NCBI GenBank assembly: GCA_905215095.1
Contig: CAJMOL010000008.1
Location: 1 to 17,334 of the forward strand
Direction of reading: 5' to 3'
Source of the DNA: an uncultured bacterium
GTDB taxonomy: Bacteria; Actinomycetota; Coriobacteriia; Coriobacteriales; Coriobacteriaceae
DNA length: 17,334 nucleotides
Part shown: positions 6,062 to 11,760 of the stretch, one piece after another
Position numbering within the stretch: position 1 is the first letter of the stretch
How the letters are laid out: the number at the start of each line of letters is the position of its first letter
Position numbers and translations under genes: made by a program
The notes under the pieces: generated by a model
What the model saw: the letters and a program-made list of their open reading frames with translations, nothing else
Databases searched by the model: none
Told to the model about the DNA's origin: nothing

Positions 6062-6365
6062 AGCGGCTCGCAAACTCGAGGACGGCGTCACGCTGATGCA
6101 CGCCGAGTCCTCCGATGCGGCGGTTCGGCACGATGCCGGCCTCCTCCATGAACAGGCGTGCCTTGGCCTTGCCGACGCCGGGGAGCGCCATGAGGAACTG
6201 GAGCACGCACATCTTCTTGGCGTAGGGCAGGTCGATGGCCTCCCCGGGCTTAAGTTCGCCGCTCTTGATCTGCGAGCGAATCTTGCCGCGCTCGACGCGT
6301 GCGACGGCCGCCTTCTCGAGCGCGGCGCGGCGCTGCTCGTCGGTCATCTGTGGCAGGTTGGACAT
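6051..6365 (-). CDS. Actinobacterial-type integration host factor (mIHF)
   Basis: A 104-residue basic DNA-binding protein. The N-terminal helix (DEQRRAALEKAAVARVERGKIRSQIKSGE) and the helix-two-turn-helix core LPGVGKAKARLFMEEAGIVPNRRIGGLG are the hallmarks of mIHF, the nucleoid and integration factor of Actinobacteria, which has no similarity to enterobacterial IHF. Known mIHF assists phage L5 integrase. A copy in this operon could serve prophage integration or excision, or the recombination functions next to it. ATG at 6365 has AGGAGAG with good spacing. Confidence 0.9.
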   Translation of the reverse strand: MSNLPQMTDEQRRAALEKAAVARVERGKIRSQIKSGELKPGEAIDLPYAKKMCVLQFLMALPGVGKAKARLFMEEAGIVPNRRIGGLGVHQRDAVLEFASRYVH

Positions 6366-6388
6366 TTGTCTCTCCTATCTGTTGTCAG

Positions 6389-7222
6389 CTAGTTCACGTC
6401 GATGATTTCGCCGGTTTCGGCGTCGACGTTCGCAGGGACCTCGGTCGGTTCGGGAGCCAACGGGTCCTCGAAGATGCGGTTGCCTTCCTCGTCGAGGATG
6501 ACCGGCGTGTTTCCGTCGTCATTTACCGCATCAGCAGTCTCGACGGAATACGGCAGCTTGCCTCGCTGAAATGCGTGACGAATGACGCTCTTCTCCGCCA
6601 TGGCCTCGTAGTAAGTAGCCCAAGGGCCTTTGTCTCCGGCCTTAGATGCCTTTTTGATCTTGTCTACATCGTCTTTCATCATGTAGTCGAACGCGATGCT
6701 CCCGTTTTTCAACTCGCACACAAGGTAAACAACGACCAATTTGTCTTCATCGTGCTGCGCTTTGAAATTCGGCGTAAAGGTGAAATGGTGCCCAGTCTCG
6801 TTGTTGAAATAAGTGAAATCATCGCCCTCGTAAACGCATTGCGTGTACACTTCAATGACATCAGGATGACGTTTGACAAGATCAAGCATTCCGTTTTTGC
6901 CGAGCCGGAACTCCGCCTCATAGCGATGGGTTTTCGAGTTCCATTGTGGAATGACATAGGCGCTGCCCATGGCATCATTCGGCATGAGTCCAAGCTCTGC
7001 GCACCTCAGACAGCACGACAGAATCGACTTCACCGAGCATTCAGAGAGTTTCGGGGTTTGCTTGTATGCCGCAATAGCAAGATGCGTCAGACGTTCGGTC
7101 GTACATCCTTTCGGCATGACCGCCTGCAACTGCGGTGCGCATCGCTTGATTAGCCCGGCAAACGAGTTGTCTGGCTGTTTGGCCTGCTGAATCTCCTGCT
7201 TGGCCTGCGTGATTGCTCCCAT
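6389..7222 (-). CDS. recT: RecT single-strand annealing protein
   Basis: A 277-residue RecT-family recombinase. Recognisable parts are LTHLAIAAYKQTPKLSECSVKSILSCCLRCAELGLMP (35-72), the strand SAYVIPQWNSKTHRYEAEFRLGKNGMLDLVKRHPDV (78-113), and GPWATYYEAMAEKSVIRHAFQRGKLP (about 194-219). It anneals complementary single strands after end resection by the partner exonuclease encoded 9 nt upstream. The acidic C-terminal tail is typical. ATG at 7222 follows AGGAGG; the longer frame is a shadow of the YqaJ gene. Codon use from about 6540 to 7170 is visibly more AT-rich than its neighbours, suggesting a different origin for this gene. Confidence 0.95.
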   Translation of the reverse strand: MGAITQAKQEIQQAKQPDNSFAGLIKRCAPQLQAVMPKGCTTERLTHLAIAAYKQTPKLSECSVKSILSCCLRCAELGLMPNDAMGSAYVIPQWNSKTHRYEAEFRLGKNGMLDLVKRHPDVIEVYTQCVYEGDDFTYFNNETGHHFTFTPNFKAQHDEDKLVVVYLVCELKNGSIAFDYMMKDDVDKIKKASKAGDKGPWATYYEAMAEKSVIRHAFQRGKLPYSVETADAVNDDGNTPVILDEEGNRIFEDPLAPEPTEVPANVDAETGEIIDVN

Positions 7223-7230
7223 ATGACCTC

Positions 7231-8136
7231 CTAATCCTTCTTTTTCTCCGTGTACTTGATGTAGCCGCCGCTCGGCTTGCCGTTGCGCATGAAGCGCGTC
7301 CACGTGAACTTTCCGTCGGGCGTGACCAGCCCCCGGTCGTCCCCGATGAGTTGGCACAGCCCGTTCGTGGCGGCCTGGTATCCCTTCTCGGCGTCGTCTC
7401 GCACCTTCTTGGCGTCGAGCCACGCAGTCGCCTCGCTTGGCGTCTCGTTCAGCTCGATAAGATCGCCGGGTTGCAGGTGCTTCGATGCCAGGGCCTTGAG
7501 TTCCGCGCCTATCTCGCCGATTGGCGGCTCGGTACCGCCCTCGACCATCGCCCAGAAGTCGTCGACGGCCCTGTCGACCGCCTTGACGTCATCCTCGTCG
7601 CGCATGACTCGGAACTCCCTGTACTTCTGTCCGCCGATGAGCACCGCTACGTCGGCGAACTTTCGCCCGGTCACGCTCATGTAGTGGGTCACCTGAGTCA
7701 GGTAGTACAGCGGCACACCCTCATCCCAGTCGTGCTCCCTGTATAGCGACGCCGTCTTTATCTCTAAGATTCCCCATCCGAGTTCGGGGTCCCTGACCTC
7801 GTAATCAAGAGAGGCCTGGGCATGAGGGCGTCCGATGCTCCTGCACACAGCGTTGACTCGTCTGACAGTGCGTCCTGGGTGTAGAGCGGCATAATGGCTG
7901 CAGACCACAGGCTCGAGGATATTGCCCCATTGAACCGCCTCGACCGTGCTGAGGTCGGCCGGCTGCACGTACCCGAGCTTCTCGGCCCATACCTCGTAAG
8001 GCCCTCGATATTGAGACAGCCCCATGATGGCCGCGACGTCAGAGCCTCCGATTCCGCGGCGGCGCTGCTCGAGCCATTCGTCGCTCCCGTCGCACCTGAT
8101 GAGGTCGAAGACACGCCCCTCTCCTACGACAGGCAC
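7231..8136 (-). CDS. YqaJ-type lambda-exonuclease-fold recombinase nuclease
   Basis: A 301-residue YqaJ-domain protein, the 5'-3' exonuclease partner of RecT. Motifs seen: W21LEQRR and GIGGSD (28-33) at the DNA-binding start, GNILEP (71-76), SLDY with Asp111, GILEIK with Glu125 and Lys127 (the catalytic D-ExK set), and TQVTHYM with Gln148. It digests one strand of double-stranded ends so that RecT can load. The C-terminal 100 residues are an extension with a helix and a beta segment (DGKFTWTRFMRNGKPSGG). The start is GTG at 8136, overlapping the preceding TAG by one base, with no strong ribosome-binding site, so coupling is likely. Confidence 0.93.
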   Translation of the reverse strand: MPVVGEGRVFDLIRCDGSDEWLEQRRRGIGGSDVAAIMGLSQYRGPYEVWAEKLGYVQPADLSTVEAVQWGNILEPVVCSHYAALHPGRTVRRVNAVCRSIGRPHAQASLDYEVRDPELGWGILEIKTASLYREHDWDEGVPLYYLTQVTHYMSVTGRKFADVAVLIGGQKYREFRVMRDEDDVKAVDRAVDDFWAMVEGGTEPPIGEIGAELKALASKHLQPGDLIELNETPSEATAWLDAKKVRDDAEKGYQAATNGLCQLIGDDRGLVTPDGKFTWTRFMRNGKPSGGYIKYTEKKKD

Positions 8137-8534
8137 TACTCGTCCCCGTTGAGAACGTCCTTGACCATCTCGAGGACGACCTTCTTCGCCTCGGTGATGG
8201 CGTCGTCTTCGTCACGCTCCCCGATTACCCCGCGGCGCGCCTTGGAGACGCAGCCGTAGGCCTCGGCGACGGAACCCTCGTTGAGCACGCCGCTCGTAAG
8301 GACGGCCTCGCACGCAGCGATGACGGAGAAGAGGTCGATTGCCACGCAGAGGTCGACGCCCCTCATATCATCTTTGGTTCCGCCGATGGCAAAGGCGAGC
8401 GCACTGGTGTCGCGATGAGCGGCGAGCGAGCGGAGGGAGTCCTTGCTCGTGGTGACGACGACCTCGAGCGCGTCGGCGCTGTTCTCGATGTGGTCCGTCA
8501 GGCAGTTATCGCTGAAGTAACGGCTGGTGTTCAT
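8136..8534 (-). CDS. Helical hypothetical protein in recombination operon
   Basis: A 132-residue, mostly helical, acidic protein with no recognised domain. Segment GGTKDDMRGVDLCVAIDLFSVIAACEAVL (about 51-79) is hydrophobic but amphipathic, not a clear membrane span. The C-terminus is a charged helix (DDAITEAKKVVLEMVKDVLNGDE). ATG at 8534 has AAGGAGG 5 nt upstream and overlaps the RusA-like TGA (ATGA). It lies between the resolvase and the exonuclease, so an accessory recombination role is possible but unproven. Confidence 0.7.
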   Translation of the reverse strand: MNTSRYFSDNCLTDHIENSADALEVVVTTSKDSLRSLAAHRDTSALAFAIGGTKDDMRGVDLCVAIDLFSVIAACEAVLTSGVLNEGSVAEAYGCVSKARRGVIGERDEDDAITEAKKVVLEMVKDVLNGDE

Positions 8535-9031
8535 TGTTCCTCCTTGTAGATGGGCACGATGGTCACCATCGCGCCCGGGTCTTGCTTGTCTATGACGATG
8601 TCGTCGTGGTGGATGCCGCGGATGTGCTTCTGCGAGTCGTCGTGGATCAGGCCGGCCTTGACAATGCCGTCGAGAACGAACTTGATCCCCCCCATGATGT
8701 TGTCGGGGTCGCGCCTCGCGTTGACCTCGTGCCAGACGATGCGTAGGTCGACCCTTACGTCAGGGGTCTTCCATCCGGCCTGGAGCGCGGCCTCGTGTGC
8801 GTACTCTGCGGCGATTCCCGTGTAGTACTTCTTGAGGTCGTTGCCCTTGAACCGGTTGACGTTCATCGCGTGCATCCAGTCGTTGATGGATGCCCACGGC
8901 TTCTGCACGCCGCCTATCTTCGGAGCGTGGATGAAGAACTCTAGAGGCCTAGCAGGAGGGCAAGCAGGGCAAATATCAGCGCCCAGCTTGCCACGCCCAT
9001 GGCGAGCATTAGCAGAAACCAAGGCCCGCAC
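8531..9031 (-). CDS. rusA: RusA-family Holliday-junction resolvase
   Basis: The C-terminal half has the RusA signature: RRDPDNIMGGIKFVLDGIVKAGLIHDDSQKHI, with the Asp-rich metal site (DPDN, LDG, DD). The first beta strand is LEFFIHAP at about residues 30-37. It cuts four-way junctions formed by RecT-type recombination. The start is uncertain: GTG at 9031 (used here) and TTG at 9022 overlap the upstream microprotein gene and follow AAGGGG; a GTG near 8990 would cut into the first strand. Residues before LEFF look like a shadow of the microprotein frame, so the true N-terminus may begin with an unusual codon. Confidence 0.85.
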   Translation of the reverse strand: MRALVSANARHGRGKLGADICPACPPARPLEFFIHAPKIGGVQKPWASINDWMHAMNVNRFKGNDLKKYYTGIAAEYAHEAALQAGWKTPDVRVDLRIVWHEVNARRDPDNIMGGIKFVLDGIVKAGLIHDDSQKHIRGIHHDDIVIDKQDPGAMVTIVPIYKEEQ

Positions 9032-9054
9032 CCCCTTAAATCGTCTCTATCCAT
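8941..9054 (-). CDS. 37-residue single-span membrane microprotein
   Basis: ATG at 9054, TAG at 8941-8943. The product is MDRDDLRGCGPW followed by an almost purely hydrophobic stretch of about 24 residues (FLLMLAMGVASWALIFALLA and on to LLGL), one transmembrane helix with a charged N-terminus. GAGGTGG lies 4 nt before the ATG. It overlaps the end of the excisionase-like gene by 19 nt and overlaps the start of rusA in another frame. The hydrophobic composition and ribosome-binding site make it a credible gene; function is unknown, with membrane regulation or holin-like activity only as speculation. Confidence 0.6.
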   Translation of the reverse strand: MDRDDLRGCGPWFLLMLAMGVASWALIFALLALLLGL

Positions 9055-9323
9055 CTGTCCACCTCCGACGCGCGGATACGCGCCCCGCGCTCGCCGTCCG
9101 GCTCGATGAAGTCGATAAGCCCTCGCTCGTTGTCGAGCCTGATGCGGCGCTCGGGCACGCCGCTTATCTTCGCCACCTCTGACACTGTGTACGTCATGCG
9201 TGCACCGATGCCGGCGGCGACCGCCGTCTCGATGGTCGGGCTTGACGTCACACGGCAGTCCATGGCCTGCTCGACGGCATCCTTGACGACTCCGGCGAGC
9301 AGGGCCTCGAGGCTGCTATCCAT
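9036..9323 (-). CDS. MerR/excisionase-like HTH protein
   Basis: A 95-residue protein. The N-terminal 40 residues form a helical segment (LEALLAGVVKDAVEQAMD). The C-terminal 53 (YTVSEVAKISGVPERRIRLDNERGLIDFIEPDGERGARIRASEVDRWIETI) is a winged helix-turn-helix of the HTH_17 / MerR-like excisionase type. It could be the phage excisionase or a transcription factor for the operon. The ATG at 9323 overlaps the upstream TAG by 8 nt, with no strong ribosome-binding site, so translation is probably coupled. Confidence 0.8.
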   Translation of the reverse strand: MDSSLEALLAGVVKDAVEQAMDCRVTSSPTIETAVAAGIGARMTYTVSEVAKISGVPERRIRLDNERGLIDFIEPDGERGARIRASEVDRWIETI

Positions 9324-9738
9324 TCGTGACCGTCTCGCAGTACTTCTTGATGATGTTGTTGAAGTTGCCCTTGTTGCCGTAGACCTTCTTGGCGATTGCG
9401 GCGAGCAGGCCCTTCTCCTTGTCGAACTGCTCGTCCTGGCACTTGACGACGGTCTTGGTGCCGTCCTCCCAGTAGACGATGGTCGCGGGGTCGTGGAAGA
9501 TGACTTCCTTGATAGCGGTAGAGTCGTTGAGGCTTGGAAGTCCCTTGAGCACGTCGACGATTCCGCGTGGCTTAAAACGGCACGTATTGAGATCGACCGC
9601 GGCCGCGTCTTTCCCCGTAATTTCGAGAGTCAGTAGCGCGTGGGGTGTATCAAGGCGTTCCGGGAACATCACGTGCTCTGCAAAATCGCGGTTCACCATG
9701 GACCCATTGCTGCGCTCGAACTTGTTAAAGCGAATCAA
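9316..9738 (-). CDS. Conserved phage protein of unknown function, TTG start
   Basis: A 140-residue protein. The C-terminal part (STAIKEVIFHDPATIVYWEDGTKTVVKCQDEQFDKEKGLLAAIAKKVYGNKGNFNNIIKKY) is a pattern I recall in many Gram-positive phage proteins: a DPATIV(x)W(x)DGTKTVVKC strand pair followed by an EKG(x)AxAIAKK helix. The exact function of that family is not known to me. The start is TTG at 9738, chosen because AGGAGG sits 6 nt upstream and no ATG has one. It is adjacent to, and probably co-transcribed with, the SPFH gene. Confidence 0.8.
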   Translation of the reverse strand: MIRFNKFERSNGSMVNRDFAEHVMFPERLDTPHALLTLEITGKDAAAVDLNTCRFKPRGIVDVLKGLPSLNDSTAIKEVIFHDPATIVYWEDGTKTVVKCQDEQFDKEKGLLAAIAKKVYGNKGNFNNIIKKYCETVTNG

Positions 9739-9749
9739 TTTCAGCCTCC

Positions 9750-10769
9750 TTACTTGACGTCGACGAGCGGCGTGGAGTTCTCGGGCACGACGACGAGGTT
9801 GCCGTTCTTGCCGATGCTCTTGAGCGCGTCGATATAGTTCTGCTGGATAACGTTCTCGTTGAGGGAGTTCGCGAGGATGGCGTTGGCGTCAGCCTGGCCC
9901 TGCGCCTCGATCTTCTTGGTTTCGGCCTCGACCTTGGCAGTCTCCTGCTTGTTCTGGGCCTTCTGCTTCGCGACCTCGGCGGCCTGAGCCTCGCTGTAGC
10001 TCTTGGTGATGTTCTTCGGGTAACGGACGTCCTGCACGCTCACCTGCTCGACCGTGAGGCCCATGCCGTCCCACTTCTCGGTGAGGGCCTTCTGCACGGC
10101 CTTGGTGAACTGCGAGCGGTCGGTGAGCATAGTCACCGTGTCGAACTTGCCGGACACCTCGCGGGTAACGGCGCGGACGTCGTTGGAGATGTACTTCTCG
10201 ACGAAGGACTCCTGCGTGCCGTACTCGCTGTAGAGCGTGAGCGCGGCGTCGGGGTTGAGCGAGTAGTTGACCTGGATGTCGATGTTCGCGCTAGCGCCGG
10301 ACTTGTCGTTGATGGACACCTGCTTGCCGTCGTAGGAGCCGCCGTTCACCTTGTAGTCGGTGTCCCCGTAGAAGTTGATGAGGTTGTTGCGGGTGTCGTA
10401 GGTGACGACGTTCTGCCACGGGGCCTTCCCGTGGAAGCCGGCCTCGGACGTGGAGCCTGCGAGCGAGCCGCCGATATTGCGGATGACGCAGACCTCGCCG
10501 GTATCCTGCGAGTAGAAGCATCCGGTGGCCGCGATGACGGCTGCGAGCGCGATGACAGCGAGGCCACCTGCGACCGGCACGGTTGCGGGTTCATCGGGCC
10601 TGCTGGGCTTATAGCAGCGATTGTGGTCCTCGTACTCCTTGAGGGCCTCGAGGTACTCCTCGTTCTTGCGCTCGTACTCCTCTCGCTCGCGCTTGTTATG
10701 CGAGTGGGCGACCACGCACGTGGCGGCACCCGCGATACCGAGTCCGGCGCAGATGATGAGTCGAATCAT
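9750..10769 (-). CDS. SPFH/prohibitin-domain membrane protein
   Basis: A 339-residue protein. A hydrophobic N-terminus (3-21) is followed by a charged coiled coil (25-48), a second membrane span (64-85), then an SPFH/Band 7 domain (about 86-250; e.g. SASANIDIQVNYSL-like strands, YISNDVRAVTREVSGKF, VQDVRYPKNITKSYSEAQAAE) and a long alanine/glutamine-rich coiled coil (262-305). Such proteins form membrane-tethered ring or cage assemblies that control proteases or membrane organisation. A phage copy could shield against host proteases or mark the membrane for replication; that is inference. ATG at 10769 follows AAGGAC. It is the first protein gene after the tRNA array. Confidence 0.9.
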   Translation of the reverse strand: MIRLIICAGLGIAGAATCVVAHSHNKREREEYERKNEEYLEALKEYEDHNRCYKPSRPDEPATVPVAGGLAVIALAAVIAATGCFYSQDTGEVCVIRNIGGSLAGSTSEAGFHGKAPWQNVVTYDTRNNLINFYGDTDYKVNGGSYDGKQVSINDKSGASANIDIQVNYSLNPDAALTLYSEYGTQESFVEKYISNDVRAVTREVSGKFDTVTMLTDRSQFTKAVQKALTEKWDGMGLTVEQVSVQDVRYPKNITKSYSEAQAAEVAKQKAQNKQETAKVEAETKKIEAQGQADANAILANSLNENVIQQNYIDALKSIGKNGNLVVVPENSTPLVDVK

Positions 10770-10800
10770 TTAGTTGTCCTTAGTTTGTAGGCTTGGAAAA

Positions 10801-10886
10801 TGGCAGGCGCGGAGGGACTCGAACCCCCATCGGCGTTACCGCCACAGTTTTGGAGACTGCTGCTCTACCGGTTGAGCTACGCGCCT
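10801..10886 (-). tRNA. tRNA-Trp (CCA) with 15-nt variable arm
   Basis: Cloverleaf: acceptor AGGCGCG/CGCGCCT, D stem GCTC/GAGC with GG in the loop, anticodon stem GCAGT/ACTGT, loop CTCCAAA (anticodon CCA), T loop TTCGAGT, discriminator G and encoded CCA. Ordinary tRNA-Trp is 76 nt with a 5-nt variable loop. Here the variable region is 15 nt and folds as GGCG-GTAA-CGCC, the shape of class II tRNAs (Ser, Leu, Tyr). It is the last tRNA of the array in transcription order. Confidence 0.95.
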
Positions 10887-10887
10887 G

Positions 10888-10961
10888 TGGAGTGCTGCCC
10901 AGGAGTCGCACCTGGTTTCACGGAGTTGCAGTCCGCCGCCTAGCTGTTCGGCCAGCAGCAC
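10888..10961 (-). tRNA. tRNA-Cys (GCA)
   Basis: Acceptor GTGCTGC/GCAGCAC, D stem GCC/GGC as in Cys tRNAs, anticodon loop CTGCAAC (GCA), T stem CCAGG/CCTGG, discriminator U (the known Cys identity base), encoded CCA. The D loop is GAACAGCTA (A18 G19 in place of GG) and the T loop TGCGACT (G55 in place of U55). One nucleotide separates it from each neighbour. Confidence 0.95.
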
Positions 10962-10962
10962 A

Positions 10963-11039
10963 TGGAGTCGCCAGAGGGAATCGAACCCCCAACACGCGGT
11001 TTAGGAAACCGCCGCTCTATCCCATTGAGCTATGACGAC
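10963..11039 (-). tRNA. tRNA-Arg (CCT)
   Basis: Acceptor GTCGTCA/TGGCGAC (one G-U), D arm GCTC/GAGC, anticodon loop TTCCTAA (CCT, reads AGG), variable GTGTT, canonical T loop TTCGATT, discriminator U, encoded CCA. AGG is a rare codon in high-GC Actinobacteria, a common reason for phages to carry this tRNA. Confidence 0.95.
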
Positions 11040-11044
11040 GAAAA

Positions 11045-11130
11045 TGGTGCCGCATCTAGGTAACGCTCCCAGCCAGCCAATAGGCACCTGATTTACAGTC
11101 AGGCCCCCGTCTTTAGGGGAATACTGCGGC
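11045..11130 (-). tRNA. tRNA-Tyr (GTA) with atypical D and T loops
   Basis: Class II tRNA: acceptor GCCGCAG/ATGCGGC (six pairs plus a G-A at position 7-66), anticodon stem CCTGA/TCAGG with loop CTGTAAA (GTA), variable arm of about 14 nt, T stem CTGGG/CCTAG (one G-U), discriminator A, encoded CCA. The T loop reads AGCGTTA instead of TTCRANT, and the D loop (CTAAAGAC) has no GG pair. Confidence 0.9.
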
Positions 11131-11134
11131 AGTG

Positions 11135-11225
11135 TGGAGGAGGGTGTGGGAGTCGAACCCACGGATCGCTATCAACGACCGGCTGTTTTCTAGACAGCTG
11201 CAATAAACCTCTCTGCCAACCCTCC
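11135..11225 (-). tRNA. tRNA-Ser (AGA)
   Basis: Class II: acceptor GGAGGGT/ACCCTCC, D stem GCA/TGC, anticodon stem GCTGT/ACAGC with loop CTAGAAA (AGA), 19-nt variable arm with GGTCG/CGATC, canonical T loop TTCGACT, discriminator U, encoded CCA. A34 is unusual for a bacterial Ser tRNA; the normal isoacceptor for UCU/UCC has GGA. Confidence 0.93.
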
Positions 11226-11227
11226 GT

Positions 11228-11316
11228 TGGCGGAGCATGTAGGACTTGCACCTACGGGCCTCGTATGAGGTCTACGGGTTAGCAACCCGCTGCGGTAGCT
11301 ACTGCGCCAATGCTCC
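11228..11316 (-). tRNA. tRNA-Ser (GCT)
   Basis: Class II: acceptor GGAGCAT/ATGCTCC, D stem GCG/CGC, anticodon stem GCGGG/CCCGT with loop TTGCTAA (GCT, reads AGC/AGT), variable arm GACCTC-ATAC-GAGGCC, T loop TGCAAGT (G55), discriminator G, encoded CCA. The D loop contains TAGCTA with A18 G19. Confidence 0.94.
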
Positions 11317-11320
11317 GAAA

Positions 11321-11395
11321 TGGTTGTCGCGGTAGGTGCTGACCCTACGACCTCCCCGTTATCAACAGGGTGCTCTACCGTTGAGCTACGCGACA
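11321..11395 (-). tRNA. tRNA-Ile (GAT)
   Basis: Acceptor TGTCGCG/CGCGACA, D stem GCTC/GAGC, anticodon stem CCCTG/CGGGG (one G-U) with loop TTGATAA (GAT), variable AGGTC, T stem GTAGG/CCTAC with atypical loop GTCAGCA (G54 and G58 in place of T54 and A58), discriminator A, encoded CCA. Confidence 0.94.
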
Positions 11396-11396
11396 G

Positions 11397-11470
11397 TGGA
11401 GCCGCCTGCGGGAATCGAACCCGCATAACCGATTTGGAAGACCGGTGTTCTACCTTTGAACCAAGGCGGC
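11397..11470 (-). tRNA. tRNA-Gly (TCC)
   Basis: Acceptor GCCGCCT/AGGCGGC, D stem GTTC/GAAC, anticodon stem CCGGT/ATCGG with loop CTTCCAA (TCC, reads GGA/GGG), variable TTAT, canonical T loop TTCGATT, discriminator U, encoded CCA. Confidence 0.95.
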
Positions 11471-11471
11471 G

Positions 11472-11547
11472 TGGCTTGCGCGGCAGGCCTCGAACCTGTG
11501 ACCTCCCGGTTAACGGCCGGGCGCTCTACCAGCTGAGCTACACGCAA
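11472..11547 (-). tRNA. tRNA-Asn (GTT)
   Basis: Acceptor TTGCGTG/CGCGCAA (one G-U), D stem GCTC/GAGC, anticodon stem CCCGG/CCGGG with loop CCGTTAA (GTT), variable AGGTC, T loop TTCGAGG, discriminator G, encoded CCA. One nucleotide from the 3' end of the tRNA-like unit. Confidence 0.95.
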
Positions 11548-11548
11548 A

Positions 11549-11597
11549 TGGTGGGGCAAACAATACGGAGGCAATACATCTCCGCTGGGTTTGCCCC
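11549..11597 (-). ncRNA. 49-nt CCA-ended tRNA-like RNA lacking D and T arms
   Basis: Sits in the tRNA array as a unit of its own, 1 nt from tRNA-Asn and 4 nt from tRNA-Met. The ends pair as GGGGCAAAC/GTTTGCCCC (9 bp), followed by an unpaired A and CCA, exactly like an acceptor stem with discriminator. Inside is only one further hairpin, CGGAG/CTCCG with a 9-nt loop (ATGTATTGC). There is no room for D or T arms, and the loop has no clear anticodon. It could be a deleted tRNA, a processing decoy, or a genuine small tRNA-like RNA. Confidence 0.6.
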
Positions 11598-11601
11598 GTG
11601 T

Positions 11602-11676
11602 TGGTCGCGGGAGCGGGAATCGAACCCGCATGGCCCGGCTTATGAGGCCGGTGAGTTACCTGTACTCTATCCCGCG
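11602..11676 (-). tRNA. tRNA-Met (CAT), elongator or Ile2-type
   Basis: Acceptor CGCGGGA/TCCCGCG, D stem GAGT/ACTC, anticodon stem CCGGC/GCCGG with loop CTCATAA (CAT), T loop TTCGATT, discriminator A, encoded CCA. C1-G72 is paired and the anticodon stem lacks the three G-C pairs of initiators, so it is not an initiator. It could be elongator Met or an Ile tRNA whose C34 is converted to lysidine; the sequence alone does not decide. Confidence 0.93.
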
Positions 11677-11677
11677 A

Positions 11678-11754
11678 TGGCTTCTCGGCAGGGAGTCGAA
11701 CCCTGACCGGCTGAATCAGAATCAACCGTGCTAGAACCGTTACACCACCGAGAA
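11678..11754 (-). tRNA. tRNA-Gln (CTG)
   Basis: Acceptor TTCTCGG/CCGAGAA, D stem GTG/CAC, anticodon stem GTTGA/TCAGC with loop TTCTGAT (CTG), T arm CAGGG/CCCTG with loop TTCGACT, discriminator G, encoded CCA. First tRNA of the array in transcription order, adjacent to the structured leader region. Confidence 0.95.
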
Positions 11755-11760
11755 CGTTTC

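Noticed and set aside
11135..11225. Amber-suppressor tRNA (CTA occurs in the loop CTAGAAA)
   Set aside because: The 5-bp stem GCTGT/ACAGC fixes the 7-nt loop so the anticodon is AGA; shifting to CTA breaks the stem.
11549..11597. Rho-independent terminator inside the tRNA array
   Set aside because: The stem is not followed by a T run in the transcribed direction and ends precisely with a CCA like the flanking tRNAs.
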